The notes: generated by a model from the letters alone, not told the origin. Counted from the stretch's first letter, positions 8,611 through 17,326 are shown. The stretch is 64,000 nucleotides of DNA from Bordetella bronchialis (GCF_001676705.1 NZ_CP016170.1:2170001-2234000), one strand, 5' to 3'. Translations and numbers: made by a program.

Positions 8611-9426
8611 TCAAAGCACCTTATGGCTGGCCAACGGGATCTGCGCTCGTACGCGTCGCACCAGCGCCGGGTCGATGCGCGCGGTGACGAAGCCTTCTTC
8701 GTCCGAGGCCTTCGCCACCACGTGGCCCCAGGGATCGCAGACCAGCGTATGGCCATAGGTATGCCGGCGCTCGCCGTCCTGCATGAAGGGGCCGATCTGC
8801 GCGGGCGCCAGGAAGTAGCACTGGGTTTCGATGGCCCGCGCGCGGCACAGCACCTCCCAGTGATCCTTGCCCGTCTGCAGCGTGAAGGAGGCTGGCAGCA
8901 GGATGGCCTGGGCGCCGCGCTCGACCAGTATCTGGAATAGTTCGGGAAAGCGCAGGTCGTAGCAGATGGCCAGGCCGAAGACCACGCCATCGATTTCCGC
9001 CACCACCGACTCGCGGCCCGCCATCACCGCGTCCGATTCGCCATAGCGCAGGCCGTCGGGCGCGACGATGTCGAACAAATGGATCTTCCGATAGCGGGCG
9101 ATCTCGCGCCCCCGGGGATCGAAGACCACCGATGTGTTATAGACCCTGGCGGGATCTGGCGAGCGCTCGTAGAAGCTGCCCGAGTGCACATGGATGCCGT
9201 GGTCGACCGCCAGCCGCCGGCACATGTCGTAAGCCGGGCCGTCGCGTTCCGCTTCTCCCGCGGCGACTTTGTCGGCCACCGTGCCGCCGGCCCAGTCGAA
9301 ATGCTCGGGGAAGGACACCAGGCGGGCGCCGTCCTCTTCAATGGCGCGGCGCGCGAGGCGGCGCGCGGTCTCGATGTTTCGCGGCTTGTCGGCCACGGAA
9401 TTCATCTGGATGATGCTGGCTTTCAC
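8611..9426 (-). CDS. Carbon-nitrogen hydrolase (nitrilase superfamily, Nit/omega-amidase-like)
   Basis: A 271-aa amidase-type hydrolase. The Glu-Lys-Cys triad regions are visible: Glu in VSFPEHFDW (about residue 41), Lys in ARYRKIHLFDI (about 110), Cys in GLAICYDLRFPELF (about 152). The C-terminal YGHTLVCDPWGHVV matches Nit1-like omega-amidases. The start is GTG at 9426 with AGGAGG four bases upstream; the ATG in this spot belongs to the LysR stop overlap (ATGTGA). It probably cleaves an amide or N-carbamoyl compound to feed the RraA-like step. Confidence 0.88.
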   Translation of the reverse strand: MKASIIQMNSVADKPRNIETARRLARRAIEEDGARLVSFPEHFDWAGGTVADKVAAGEAERDGPAYDMCRRLAVDHGIHVHSGSFYERSPDPARVYNTSVVFDPRGREIARYRKIHLFDIVAPDGLRYGESDAVMAGRESVVAEIDGVVFGLAICYDLRFPELFQILVERGAQAILLPASFTLQTGKDHWEVLCRARAIETQCYFLAPAQIGPFMQDGERRHTYGHTLVCDPWGHVVAKASDEEGFVTARIDPALVRRVRAQIPLASHKVL

Positions 9427-10376
9427 ATGTCCTCCTGGACGGCGTCCGTGGATTCGTCTTCCCATGCCCAGGCGGGGTCGGAAGCCTGGCAATACAGCTT
9501 GGCGGCCTGGCGGGCCAGGGCGGCCACGCCACGCGGCAGGTCGGAATGTTCGCGGTCGGCAAACACCGCCACGTAATTGACAGCGACGAAAGGCTTGACC
9601 ACCGGCAGCTCGACCAGGGCGCCCCGATCGATCTCCTGCCGTACCACCGCCCGCGGGACCGCGCATATGCCGATGCCGGACGCCGCCATCTGCACGTTGG
9701 TGGGCACCGCCGCCGAAGCGTGGATCACTACCGTCTGCTGCGCCTCGTCGGCGAAGTAACTGTCCAGCCGGGCCTGCGACGGCGTGCCGTGGGGATAGCC
9801 GATCACCGGATAGCGGGCCAGGTCTTGCGGAGATAGCGGACGGTCCAGCGGAATACCCAGCGATGGGCTGGCCACGAAACACATCGAGAAGCTCAGCAAG
9901 GGCACGATCACCACCCCAGCCTCGGCAGGTGGCGTGATCGACACCAGCACGATGTCCCGCCGGCCGGCGTCCAGCTCGGCGAGCAGCAGCTCCGAAAGCT
10001 GCGTCGTCACGCTCAGGGAGATATGCGGATACTCCTCGCGGATGGTCTTGACCAGGGGCGGGAAGAGGGTGGGGATAAGGGTGCTGACCGCACCGACCCG
10101 CACTTGGCCGCGCATTTCCGCCGGGTCCAGCATCATGCGGCGCAGCTTCTGGTAGTCGTCGATGATGATCTGCGCCTGGTCGATGAAGCGTCGTCCTTCG
10201 GCCGTCGGCTCGAAGCCCAGTTCGGAGCGCACGAAGAGCCGCACGCCCAGGTCCGACTCGATGGAAGCGATGCGGTTGGATATCGCCGTGTGCGTGATGC
10301 ACAGCTTTTCCGCGGTGGCCTTGATGCTGCGCAGCCTGGCCAGCCACAGCACGGTTTCCAGAAAGCGGATGTTCAT
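9423..10376 (-). CDS. LysR-family transcriptional regulator
   Basis: A 317-aa regulator with an N-terminal winged helix (FLETVLWLARLRSIKATAEK, then ITHTAISNRIASIE) and a periplasmic-binding-like effector domain. Unusually it sits inside the run of genes it presumably controls, with the same direction, and its TGA overlaps the GTG of the hydrolase gene. No strong ribosome site is seen before the ATG at 10376. The C-terminus extends about 20 residues past the usual end with an acidic tail (DESTDAVQEDM). The effector is unknown. Confidence 0.92.
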   Translation of the reverse strand: MNIRFLETVLWLARLRSIKATAEKLCITHTAISNRIASIESDLGVRLFVRSELGFEPTAEGRRFIDQAQIIIDDYQKLRRMMLDPAEMRGQVRVGAVSTLIPTLFPPLVKTIREEYPHISLSVTTQLSELLLAELDAGRRDIVLVSITPPAEAGVVIVPLLSFSMCFVASPSLGIPLDRPLSPQDLARYPVIGYPHGTPSQARLDSYFADEAQQTVVIHASAAVPTNVQMAASGIGICAVPRAVVRQEIDRGALVELPVVKPFVAVNYVAVFADREHSDLPRGVAALARQAAKLYCQASDPAWAWEDESTDAVQEDM

Positions 10377-10461
10377 GGCATTTCTCGATCGTTGGTGATT
10401 CGTCGATCATGCCCCGAATCGGATCGCGCGCCATTGGTGACTACCCCGCGCCCGGCCCGGC

Positions 10462-11367
10462 TCACAGCGCCAGGGCCGCGGAGGTTTCGGCCATGCGCGG
10501 TTCGTCGCCTTCCAGCGTCGTGCGGTGCATGGTGCGGACATAGCGCGTGTCGTCGAATCCCGTCGCGCAGTGCTGGGTGCAGCGGTTGTCCCAAAGAATC
10601 GCGTCGCCCGGCAGCCACTGCTGGCGAAACAGGAAGCGCGGCTGCCGGGCGAATTCCTGCAGATAGCGCACGAGCGCGCGCCCTTCGTCCTTGGGCAGGC
10701 CTTCGATGTCGCAGGCCCAGCGGCCGATATAGAGCGAGGTGCGGCCGGTTACCGGATGCCGGCGCGCCAGCGGATGGCAGACATCCGGACGCTCGCGTTT
10801 CTGCTCTTCCGTCAGCGGGTCCATCAGCGGGTAGTAGACGTGATGCAGGTCGATCCGGCTGTAGCGCGCCCGCCGTCCGGCCATGGCCTGCTTGATCTTG
10901 TCCGGCAGCGCTTCGTAGGCCGCGTACATATCGGCGAACAGCGTGTCGCCGCGTTCGGGCGGCACGCTTTTGGCGTAGAGGAAGGATCCGGCGTTGGGGA
11001 TGCGCTTGTCCTCGCCATCCGTGTGGAAGCCTTCGCCGGCACGCTTCAAGCCTGCGTCGCCCGCGCCTTGTTCCTGCGCGATCGGCCGGCTCGGGTCGTC
11101 CTTGCTGGCATTGGAGACGACGAAGATCTCGGGATGGCCGGCAAGGTTGAATTTCAGCGGCGTCATGATGTGCAGCGGGCCGAAGCGCCGGCTGAACGCC
11201 ACATGCTGTTCCGGGCTCATGTCCAGGCCGCGAAACCGCAAGATGCTATGTGCCGCCCAGGCGGATTCGATCACCCGAAAGTCGTCGTCCGATACTTGCA
11301 GGTCCGGCGGCGCGCCGACGATATCGGCGCCGAAGTTCCGCGCGAATGGTTTGACGACGATAGCCAT
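10462..11367 (-). CDS. TauD/TfdA-family Fe(II)/2-oxoglutarate dioxygenase
   Basis: A 301-aa non-heme iron oxygenase. The facial triad is visible as H-x-D in GFHTDGEDKR (about residues 114-116) and the distal His in RYVRTMHRTTLEGD (about 282); the following Arg would bind 2-oxoglutarate. Upstream are the family motifs ILRFRGLDMSPEQHVAFSRRFG and FLYAKSVPPERGDTLFADMYAA. It is the first gene of the minus-strand unit, 85 bases before LysR, with gggag ten bases before the ATG. Substrates in this family include taurine, alkyl sulfates, aryloxy acids and others; nothing here picks one. Confidence 0.9.
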   Translation of the reverse strand: MAIVVKPFARNFGADIVGAPPDLQVSDDDFRVIESAWAAHSILRFRGLDMSPEQHVAFSRRFGPLHIMTPLKFNLAGHPEIFVVSNASKDDPSRPIAQEQGAGDAGLKRAGEGFHTDGEDKRIPNAGSFLYAKSVPPERGDTLFADMYAAYEALPDKIKQAMAGRRARYSRIDLHHVYYPLMDPLTEEQKRERPDVCHPLARRHPVTGRTSLYIGRWACDIEGLPKDEGRALVRYLQEFARQPRFLFRQQWLPGDAILWDNRCTQHCATGFDDTRYVRTMHRTTLEGDEPRMAETSAALAL

Positions 11368-11839
11368 GGCAGTTTGCTCCCGTTTTCAAAATGACCTTGC
11401 CCGCGTCGACCCGTCGGATCCGGTTGCGTCACGCCGCGGTCAAGGTGGATGCAGTATCTGGTCTGGCGTGGCAGGGCGTCGAACGCTTTTTTCTTGCAGG
11501 CCGGCCAAGGTTTTGTTGCGGGGGGCCTTGCCGGCTGGCTTGCCCCTACAAGGGCAGCGGGCCGGCAATGAACGACCTGATCGGGGCGGAAACCGCGGCA
11601 TTCGTCGCCGGCGAAAACAGCAAATGGGCCAAGGTGATCGCGGAGGGCGACATACACCTTCAATGACGGCGCGCAGGTCCTCCATCCGGAAATCGGCGGG
11701 CTGCTCCACCGACCTTCTCGATCGCACGTCCGCAAGGGAAAGCCCAGGGCCCCGACCGTGACACTTTCATCCTGGCCGGCCGATGTGCCGGCAAGGATTT
11801 CCGCATACTGGGCCCTTCTTCGGAAACAGCGTGGTGGTC
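11368..11839. other. Gap between TauD gene and comM
   Basis: These 472 bases hold the Bug gene remnant at 11568-11666 and otherwise no gene I can support. An imperfect GC-rich inverted repeat (CCGGCCAAGG with CCTTGCCGG) lies near 11500-11540. The promoter of comM must lie in the last 150 bases, but no clear hexamers were seen. Confidence 0.5.
11568..11666 (+). pseudogene. Remnant of the C-terminus of a Bug/TctC receptor gene
   Basis: The last 32 codons of this frame read like the C-terminal helix of Bug receptors (ETAAFVAGENSKWAKVIAEG, ending DIHLQ and stop). Compare the end of the intact receptor at 39861, which has FIASESARWSKLIDAKH. The 450 bases upstream show no receptor sequence in any frame, so only the tail survives. 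It lies on the opposite strand to the neighbouring dioxygenase gene. This points to an old deletion or rearrangement between the TauD gene and comM. Confidence 0.6.
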
Positions 11840-13354
11840 ATGAGTCTTGCCGTCCTGGGCAGCCGCGCGCTGGCGGGCCTGCGGGCGGTGCCGGTGCGGG
11901 TGGAAACCCATCTCGCCCCGGGCCTGCCGTCGTTCACCGTGGTGGGCTTGGCCGACGCGGCCGTGCGCGAAAGCCGGGAACGCGTGCGGGCCGCCATCCA
12001 GAACAGCGGCTTCGAATTTCCCGCCGGGCGGCTGACCGTCAGCCTGTCGCCCGCGGATCTGCGCAAGGAATCGGCGCGCTTCGACCTGCCCATCGCCGTG
12101 GGCGTGCTGCTGGCCTCCGGCCAGATCCCCATGCCGGAACTGCTGGGCCGGGCGGACACGTCCTGCCTTTCCGCCATGGTGCTGGCCGGCGAGCTCTCGC
12201 TGACCGGTGTCCTGGTGCCCATCGCCGCGCCCCTGGCCATCGCCCTGGGCGTGGCGGCCGATCATGCGGATGCCACGCTCGTCCTGCCCGCGGCCAGCGC
12301 GGCGCAAGCGGCGCATGTTCCCGGCTTGCAGGTGTTGTCCGCAGCCACCCTGGGCGATGTCGTGGCGCATCTTAGCGGCGAAGCCGCCATGCCGCGCGCC
12401 GTGCCCGCGCCGTGGCCGGAGGCGGCCGACGGGCCCTGCCTGTCCGATGTGCGCGGGCAGGGCGGGGCCCGCCGCGCGCTGGAGCTGGCGGCGGCCGGCG
12501 GCCACAGCCTGCTGATGGTGGGGCCGCCGGGCGCGGGCAAGAGCATGCTCGCGCATCGCCTGCCGGGGCTGTTGCCCCGGCTGTCGCTCGTCCAGGCGCT
12601 GGAGGTGTCCGCCATCGCCGGCCTGGCGGGTGGCGATGCAACCTTCAGTCTCCGGCCCCCGTTCCGGGCGCCACATCATTGCGCCACCGCGGCCGCCCTG
12701 GTGGGCGGCGGCACGCGTCCGCGGCCGGGTGAAATCAGCCTGGCGCATCACGGCGTATTGTTCCTGGACGAATTGCCGGAGTTCGATCGCCGCGCGCTGG
12801 AGGCCTTGCGCGAACCCCTGGAAAGCGGCAGCGTGGAGATCGCCCGCGCCGCCCATACCTTGCAGTATCCGGCGCGTTTCCAGTTGATCGCCGCCATGAA
12901 TCCCTGTCCCTGCGGATGGCGCGGGCATCCTCGCATCGCCTGTCGCTGCACGCCTGAACAGGCCCAGCGCTACCGCGCCAGGTTGTCCGGTCCCTTGCTG
13001 GATCGCATCGATCTTCAGATAGAGTTGCCGCCGCCCGAGCCCGATTGGATGGACGGCCCCCCGGGCGAGGCATCGGCCGCCGTGCGCGATCGTGTCCTAG
13101 ACTGCCGCGCGCGCCAGCAGGCACGCCAGGGCAAGGTGAACGCGCGGCTCGACCCGCGCGAATTGACGCTACATTGTCCCCTCGCGGATGACGCGCGGGT
13201 CTTGTTGCGCCAGGCGATGGCCAGCCTGAACGCGTCCGGACGCGCCGCGCATCGCGTGCTAAGGGTGGCCCGCACGGCCGCGGACCTGGAAGGCGAGCCC
13301 GTCGTCGGCGCGCGCCACATCGCGGAAGGGGTGCAGCTGCGGCAACCCGGATAA
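11840..13354 (+). CDS. comM: ComM/YifB family Mg-chelatase-like AAA+ helicase
   Basis: A 504-aa protein matching the ComM family, a hexameric helicase that promotes branch migration during natural transformation in Vibrio and Acinetobacter. Domains in order: a ChlI-type N-terminal domain (SLAVLGSRALAGLRAVPVRV), an AAA+ core with Walker A GPPGAGKSMLAHRLPGLLPR at about residue 228 and Walker B LFLDELPEF at about 310, a Cys-rich knuckle NPCPCGWRGHPRIACRC near 355, and a C-terminal Mg-chelatase domain. I chose the ATG at 11840 because MSLAVLGSRAL is the conserved N-terminus; an in-frame ATG at 11783 would add 19 unconserved residues. Confidence 0.93.
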   Translation: MSLAVLGSRALAGLRAVPVRVETHLAPGLPSFTVVGLADAAVRESRERVRAAIQNSGFEFPAGRLTVSLSPADLRKESARFDLPIAVGVLLASGQIPMPELLGRADTSCLSAMVLAGELSLTGVLVPIAAPLAIALGVAADHADATLVLPAASAAQAAHVPGLQVLSAATLGDVVAHLSGEAAMPRAVPAPWPEAADGPCLSDVRGQGGARRALELAAAGGHSLLMVGPPGAGKSMLAHRLPGLLPRLSLVQALEVSAIAGLAGGDATFSLRPPFRAPHHCATAAALVGGGTRPRPGEISLAHHGVLFLDELPEFDRRALEALREPLESGSVEIARAAHTLQYPARFQLIAAMNPCPCGWRGHPRIACRCTPEQAQRYRARLSGPLLDRIDLQIELPPPEPDWMDGPPGEASAAVRDRVLDCRARQQARQGKVNARLDPRELTLHCPLADDARVLLRQAMASLNASGRAAHRVLRVARTAADLEGEPVVGARHIAEGVQLRQPG

Positions 13355-13424
13355 AGCCGCTGGGTAATCGGCGGGGGCCCGCGCGCCGTCCGGCCAGACG
13401 TCGGGCCTGCAAGGAGAGATATCG

Positions 13425-13583
13425 ATGGACAGCAGAAACCGCATCCGTATAGCCGCGTTGGCCATTGCGCTGGCAGCGATGCTGGGCGGCTGCGCCGCCC
13501 CCAGCGCCGAACGCGTCAACGGCGACGCATGGAAATACGGCTTCAGCTACGCGGGGCCCATGTACCCCGATACCGGGCAGTGA
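13425..13583 (+). CDS. Small lipoprotein, 52 aa
   Basis: A short secreted protein with a strong ribosome site (aaggagag, 6 bases before the ATG). Residues 1-22 form a signal peptide and a lipobox, AMLGGC, so Cys24 or its immediate neighbour would be lipidated and the mature part is only about 29 residues (ends YAGPMYPDTGQ). The 9-bp hairpin just after the stop supports a real transcript. I do not recognise a function; small lipoproteins of this kind are common in Bordetella. Confidence 0.7.
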   Translation: MDSRNRIRIAALAIALAAMLGGCAAPSAERVNGDAWKYGFSYAGPMYPDTGQ

Positions 13584-13590
13584 TGCGCAT

Positions 13591-13615
13591 GCCCGCCCCT
13601 CGGCTTGGGGCGGGC
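13591..13615 (+). terminator. GC-rich hairpin after the small lipoprotein gene
   Basis: A perfect 9-bp inverted repeat (GCCCGCCCC, 7-base loop, GGGGCGGGC) begins 7 bases after the lipoprotein stop and lies between two convergent genes. No T-tract follows, so it is either a weak intrinsic terminator or a 3'-end stabiliser. Confidence 0.45.
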
Positions 13616-13693
13616 GCGGCGCGCACGCGGACTTGGTGGCCGCTCGCCATGGTGCCCGGCTGGGCGCGATGGCGAGGGAAGCCGCCCGCGGCG

Positions 13694-15991
13694 TCAGAAC
13701 GCGTCCGGCAGGCCCATCGCCGGGTCGCTGACGGAATGCCGGCCGGTTTCGACGCGACCGGCCAGGCGGCGCACGAAGCTTGCGTCCGAATCCGCGGTTA
13801 CCCGCAGGTCATACCAGTTGCCGCTGTCGCGCAGCGATAGCGTCATCTGCGCTTTGTGGCCCGGCCGCACCGTGGCCGTCCAGGATCCGTCGCGCCGGGC
13901 GTCGAAGTCGCCGCCACGTGCCCGCAGGTCGCCGTAGGCGCGGTTGGATTTCACCGTGCATTCGACCGGGCTGTCGCCCTGGTTGCGCACGATCAGCCGT
14001 ACGTTGCCGCTTCTGCCGTCGGTCTCGAACCCGACTTCCGGCGCCGGCGCCCGGCGGCCGTTCAGCGCGTCCAGGTCGCCCGCGAAGTGGCGATGGAAGC
14101 CGTTCGGGCCGAGCACCCACAGGTCGTATTTGCCGCCATCGTCGGCGCCGGCGGCCCAGTTGCCTTGCAGCGAGCGCCGCGGCTCGACCGCATAGCGCCG
14201 CGGCACGCGGTCCAGGTGCAGTTTGTCGTACACATGGAATACCGCCCCGGCGTCGCCCGAATTGCGGAATTTCAGCTCCACCGTGCCGCGGCCTGGATGG
14301 GCGTCGATATCCACCGACAGCTCGTAGGGCAGCGCGCGCGACGGGCGTACGCCGGTGGCTTGCGCCGGCATGCTGGGCGTGGCGGGCGGCGCGATCTTGG
14401 GCGCGCTTTGCTGCGCGGCCGTCAGCGCGTCGACCTGGTCTTTGGTCGAACTGCCGTTCAGCGTGGGCAGCGGTTCATTGTTGGGATTGTCGAAGTTGAA
14501 CGCGCTGGTCAGGTCGCCGCACACCGCGCGGCGGTAATCGCTGATCTGCGGCTCCTTCACGCCGAAGCGCTTTTCCAGGAACATCAGCGTGGAGGTGTGA
14601 TCGAACACCTGGGAATTCACCCAGCCGCCCCGGCTCCAGGGCGAGACCACCCACAGCGGCACGCGGGGGCCGGGCCCGTAGGGGCGGCCGTCGCGCGCGG
14701 GTTGCTGCGCGGTGGCCGGCGTGTAGTCGTGGTATTCGACCGCCATTTCGTCATCGCGCAGCGTGGTGCCGCCGGCCAGGGTGCCATCGGGATTGCGCGA
14801 AGGGGCCGACGGTGGCGGCATGTGGTCGAAGAAGCCGTCGTTCTCGTCGTAGTTGACCAGCAGCACGGTCTTGCTCCAGACCTCGGGGTTGGACGTCAGG
14901 GCATCCAGCACCTCCTGTACATACCAGCCGCCCTTCACGGGGCTGGAGGGGCCGGGGTGCTCGCTGTATACCGACGGCGGGATAATCCACGACACGTCGG
15001 GCAGCTTGCCGGCCTGGATGTCGGCGCGGAAGGTTTCCAGGAAGCCCTGCGGCATGGTGTTGGCGAAGCCCTTGGCCAAGGGACTCAGCGCGTCATCGGT
15101 CAGCGGGTCGTACACGGGGCCGGCCAGGCTGGCGTCTTGCGTGATATCGGTCTTCGGGACGTACAGGGGGCGCCGCGAGGGCGGCATCTTCTCGATTTCC
15201 GCGCGCCAGTGGCGGAAGCTCATCATCTCGTTGCAGCCGTAGTTGTCGATCAGGCTTTGATAGACCTTCCAGCGGACCCCCGCCTTCTGCAGGCGGTCGG
15301 CGTAGGTGGTCCAGGTCCAGCCTTCGGTGGACGGACCGATGTCGTTGCCGCCGTTGTACTGGTTGTTCAGTACCGCCACGTTGACCGGCCCGCCCTCCGA
15401 CGGGTCGCTGCCGTTCGGGCCATTGGTGCCGGTCCAGTAGAACAGCCGGTTGGCGATGGTGCCGGTGTGCATGCCGCAATGGTAGTGGTCGCACAGGGTG
15501 AAGGCATCGGCCAGCGCCCGCTGGAACGGGACTTCGGCATCTTCGTAATAGCCCATGGAAAGCGGGTTCTTGGCATCCGGCCAGCGGTTCATGCGGCCGT
15601 GGTCCCAGGCGGCCTGCGTGTCCGCCCAGCTGTGCGGCGTGCTGCCGGCACGCTGCGCGTTGCCCTGGTTCTCGTCCAGGTGATAGGGCGTGTAGGTGGT
15701 GGCGGGGGATGTCTTCGTATAGCTCTGGTAGAAAATGTTCTTGCCGCCGGGGGCCGGCACCGCGAACCGGTCGCCGTAGCCCCGCACCCCCTTGAAGGTG
15801 CCGAAGTAGCTGTCGAAGGAGCGGTTTTCCATCATCAGCAGCACGACGTGCTTCACGTCCTTGATCGTGCCGGTATCGTGGTGCGCCGGGATGGCCAGCG
15901 CGCGGCGGATACCGGGCGGGAACGTCGCCAGCGCGGCGGCCGACAGGCCGGAAGTGGCGACGCTGTGAAGGAATTGACGGCGGGAAGTCAT
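13694..15991 (-). CDS. Phosphocholine-specific phospholipase C (PlcH/PlcN type), Tat-exported
   Basis: A 765-aa enzyme of the phosphoesterase family that includes Pseudomonas and Burkholderia PlcN/PlcH and acid phosphatase A. The N-terminus has a twin-arginine signal (TSRRQFLHSVATSGLSAAAL), as these enzymes need. Catalytic-core motifs are VLLMMENRSFDSYFGTFKGV, where Glu-Asn binds metal, DHYHCGMHTGTIANR, and LLVNYDENDGFFDHM. The C-terminal part has the two repeated beta-domains typical of this family. It hydrolyses phosphatidylcholine or sphingomyelin and could supply phosphate or act on host membranes. It is monocistronic and divergent from the ribosomal-protein operon. Confidence 0.9.
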   Translation of the reverse strand: MTSRRQFLHSVATSGLSAAALATFPPGIRRALAIPAHHDTGTIKDVKHVVLLMMENRSFDSYFGTFKGVRGYGDRFAVPAPGGKNIFYQSYTKTSPATTYTPYHLDENQGNAQRAGSTPHSWADTQAAWDHGRMNRWPDAKNPLSMGYYEDAEVPFQRALADAFTLCDHYHCGMHTGTIANRLFYWTGTNGPNGSDPSEGGPVNVAVLNNQYNGGNDIGPSTEGWTWTTYADRLQKAGVRWKVYQSLIDNYGCNEMMSFRHWRAEIEKMPPSRRPLYVPKTDITQDASLAGPVYDPLTDDALSPLAKGFANTMPQGFLETFRADIQAGKLPDVSWIIPPSVYSEHPGPSSPVKGGWYVQEVLDALTSNPEVWSKTVLLVNYDENDGFFDHMPPPSAPSRNPDGTLAGGTTLRDDEMAVEYHDYTPATAQQPARDGRPYGPGPRVPLWVVSPWSRGGWVNSQVFDHTSTLMFLEKRFGVKEPQISDYRRAVCGDLTSAFNFDNPNNEPLPTLNGSSTKDQVDALTAAQQSAPKIAPPATPSMPAQATGVRPSRALPYELSVDIDAHPGRGTVELKFRNSGDAGAVFHVYDKLHLDRVPRRYAVEPRRSLQGNWAAGADDGGKYDLWVLGPNGFHRHFAGDLDALNGRRAPAPEVGFETDGRSGNVRLIVRNQGDSPVECTVKSNRAYGDLRARGGDFDARRDGSWTATVRPGHKAQMTLSLRDSGNWYDLRVTADSDASFVRRLAGRVETGRHSVSDPAMGLPDAF

Positions 15992-16397
15992 CGTATGCGT
16001 GTCCTTGGCTTAGGGGGGCGTGGCCGCCTGGATCGGCGACGCGACAGAGGCTAGAGACGGCATATGACGGTTGCTTGGCGTGTCGTCGCGGGCGGCGCCG
16101 CGGCGCCGAAGAATGGACGGCAGGCGCAACTTTCGTAACCATCGTTGTCGGGGCATGCCGACCAAGGACTTTATGCCGACAGGGTGGCGTAGGCCCGGGA
16201 CGTCGATGAGCGTTGGTAAAAGATGTTTCGGAACTTGCCCGCGCTACGGCGGCGGCCCGGCGTTGCGGCGGCGCCACAATGGCGACCCCCGGGCAGAGCA
16301 GTGGCCGCCTGGGGCGTCAGGCTTGACGCTAGCTCTCGACGGCTCCCACGGGGACGGATGACAGGAGCGCCGCATCCGGACTGCCCAGTGCCGCGGT
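15992..16397. other. Intergenic region, no gene seen
   Basis: About 400 bases between the phospholipase start and the rpmI promoter. Frames here give no recognisable protein. In particular no infC (initiation factor IF3), which precedes rpmI in most relatives, can be read in any frame. The phospholipase promoter should lie at the left end; no convincing hexamers were found. Confidence 0.5.
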
Positions 16398-16427
16398 TCG
16401 ACAAGGGCGCGGAAAATGCCATATAAT
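16398..16427 (+). promoter_or_regulatory. Sigma-70-type promoter of the rpmI-rplT(-pheST) operon
   Basis: A perfect -10 hexamer TATAAT lies at 16422-16427, with TCGACA (5 of 6 matches to TTGACA) at 16398-16403 and an 18-base spacer. Transcription would begin near 16434, giving a leader of about 290 bases before the rpmI ATG. Confidence 0.65.
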
Positions 16428-16678
16428 CAAAGGCTTTCCGGCTTCAGCGCACGGCGGTTTGCAGCTTGCTGCTTCGTCGCCGTTGTGTGGAAAGCGCGGT
16501 TTGTAGTAGCAGTAGAAGTACCGAGTATCACCCCAGTAGCAACCCCAGTAGCAGACCACAAGTGGTCCGGGTGGCCCCAGGCCCTCGAAGCCTTGTGCGT
16601 GGCGTGGGCCGCGATGCCGTTTTCGGCGCGCGGCGTTCGCCGGCCAAGCACCTGCGCGACCATGATGTTAATCAACCT

Positions 16679-16696
16679 TCGTCCGGCAACGGACGA
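16679..16696 (+). promoter_or_regulatory. Leader hairpin with GNRA tetraloop upstream of rpmI
   Basis: The leader RNA can form a perfect 7-bp stem TCGTCCG/CGGACGA closed by a GCAA tetraloop, 27 bases before the rpmI ATG and just upstream of the aaaggaag ribosome site. The rpmI-rplT operon is autoregulated by L20 binding to structured leader or intercistronic RNA in several bacteria, so this is a candidate element of such control. The link is inference. Confidence 0.4.
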
Positions 16697-16723
16697 CACT
16701 CCGAAAGGAAGCAAGGGACTATC

Positions 16724-16921
16724 ATGCCCAAGATGAAGACCAAGAAAAGCGCGGCAAAGCGCTTTCAGGTTCGCGGCAGCGGATCGATCAAGCGGGGTCA
16801 GGCCTTCAAGCGCCACATCCTGACCAAGAAGACCACGAAGAACAAGCGCCAACTGCGCGGTTCGGCCGCGGTGCACGAGACGAATGTCGCCTCGGTCAAG
16901 GCCATGATGCCTTTCGCTTGA
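16724..16921 (+). CDS. rpmI: 50S ribosomal protein L35
   Basis: A 65-aa basic protein beginning [20 protein letters not shown], diagnostic for bacterial L35, with the family's normal length. The ATG at 16724 follows aaaggaag; the longer open frame upstream is leader sequence. It is the first gene of the operon here, 19 bases before rplT. infC, usually directly in front, is absent. Confidence 0.98.
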   Translation: MPKMKTKKSAAKRFQVRGSGSIKRGQAFKRHILTKKTTKNKRQLRGSAAVHETNVASVKAMMPFA

Positions 16922-16940
16922 TAGATTACGGAGATCCACT

Positions 16941-17300
16941 ATGCCTCGCGTCAAACGCGGCGTTACCGCCCGCGCCCGTCACAAGAAAGTCCTGAATGCC
17001 GCCAAGGGTTATCGCGGCCGCCGCGGCAATGTATTCCGCATCGCCAAGCAGGCGGTCATGCGCGCCGGGCAATATGCCTATCGCGACCGCCGCAACAAGA
17101 AGCGTACCTTCCGCGCCCTGTGGATCACGCGTATCAATGCCGCGGTGCGTGAGCACGGCGTCACCTACAGCGTGTTCATCGCCGGCCTGAAGAAGGCGTC
17201 CATCGATCTGGACCGCAAGGTGCTGGCCGATCTGGCCGTGCGCGACAAGGCCGGCTTTGCCGCCATCGTCCAACAGGCCAAGGCTGCCCTGTCCGCCTGA
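16941..17300 (+). CDS. rplT: 50S ribosomal protein L20
   Basis: A 119-aa protein starting [18 protein letters not shown], the standard L20 N-terminus and length. L20 binds 23S rRNA early in 50S assembly and represses its own operon by binding mRNA. The ribosome site cggag is close to the ATG. A terminator-like hairpin follows before pheS. Confidence 0.98.
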   Translation: MPRVKRGVTARARHKKVLNAAKGYRGRRGNVFRIAKQAVMRAGQYAYRDRRNKKRTFRALWITRINAAVREHGVTYSVFIAGLKKASIDLDRKVLADLAVRDKAGFAAIVQQAKAALSA

Positions 17301-17326
17301 TCGTTGTTCGACGTACGCGCATTGCT

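Noticed and set aside
13856..16054. A 732-codon open frame on the plus strand
   Set aside because: It is the mirror of the phospholipase C gene, which has a Tat signal and clear catalytic motifs.
15992..16723. A hidden infC with a rare start codon
   Set aside because: infC often begins with AUU, so all frames were read for the IF3 core (VRLI, LVEIAP, KIKLRP-like words). None was found.
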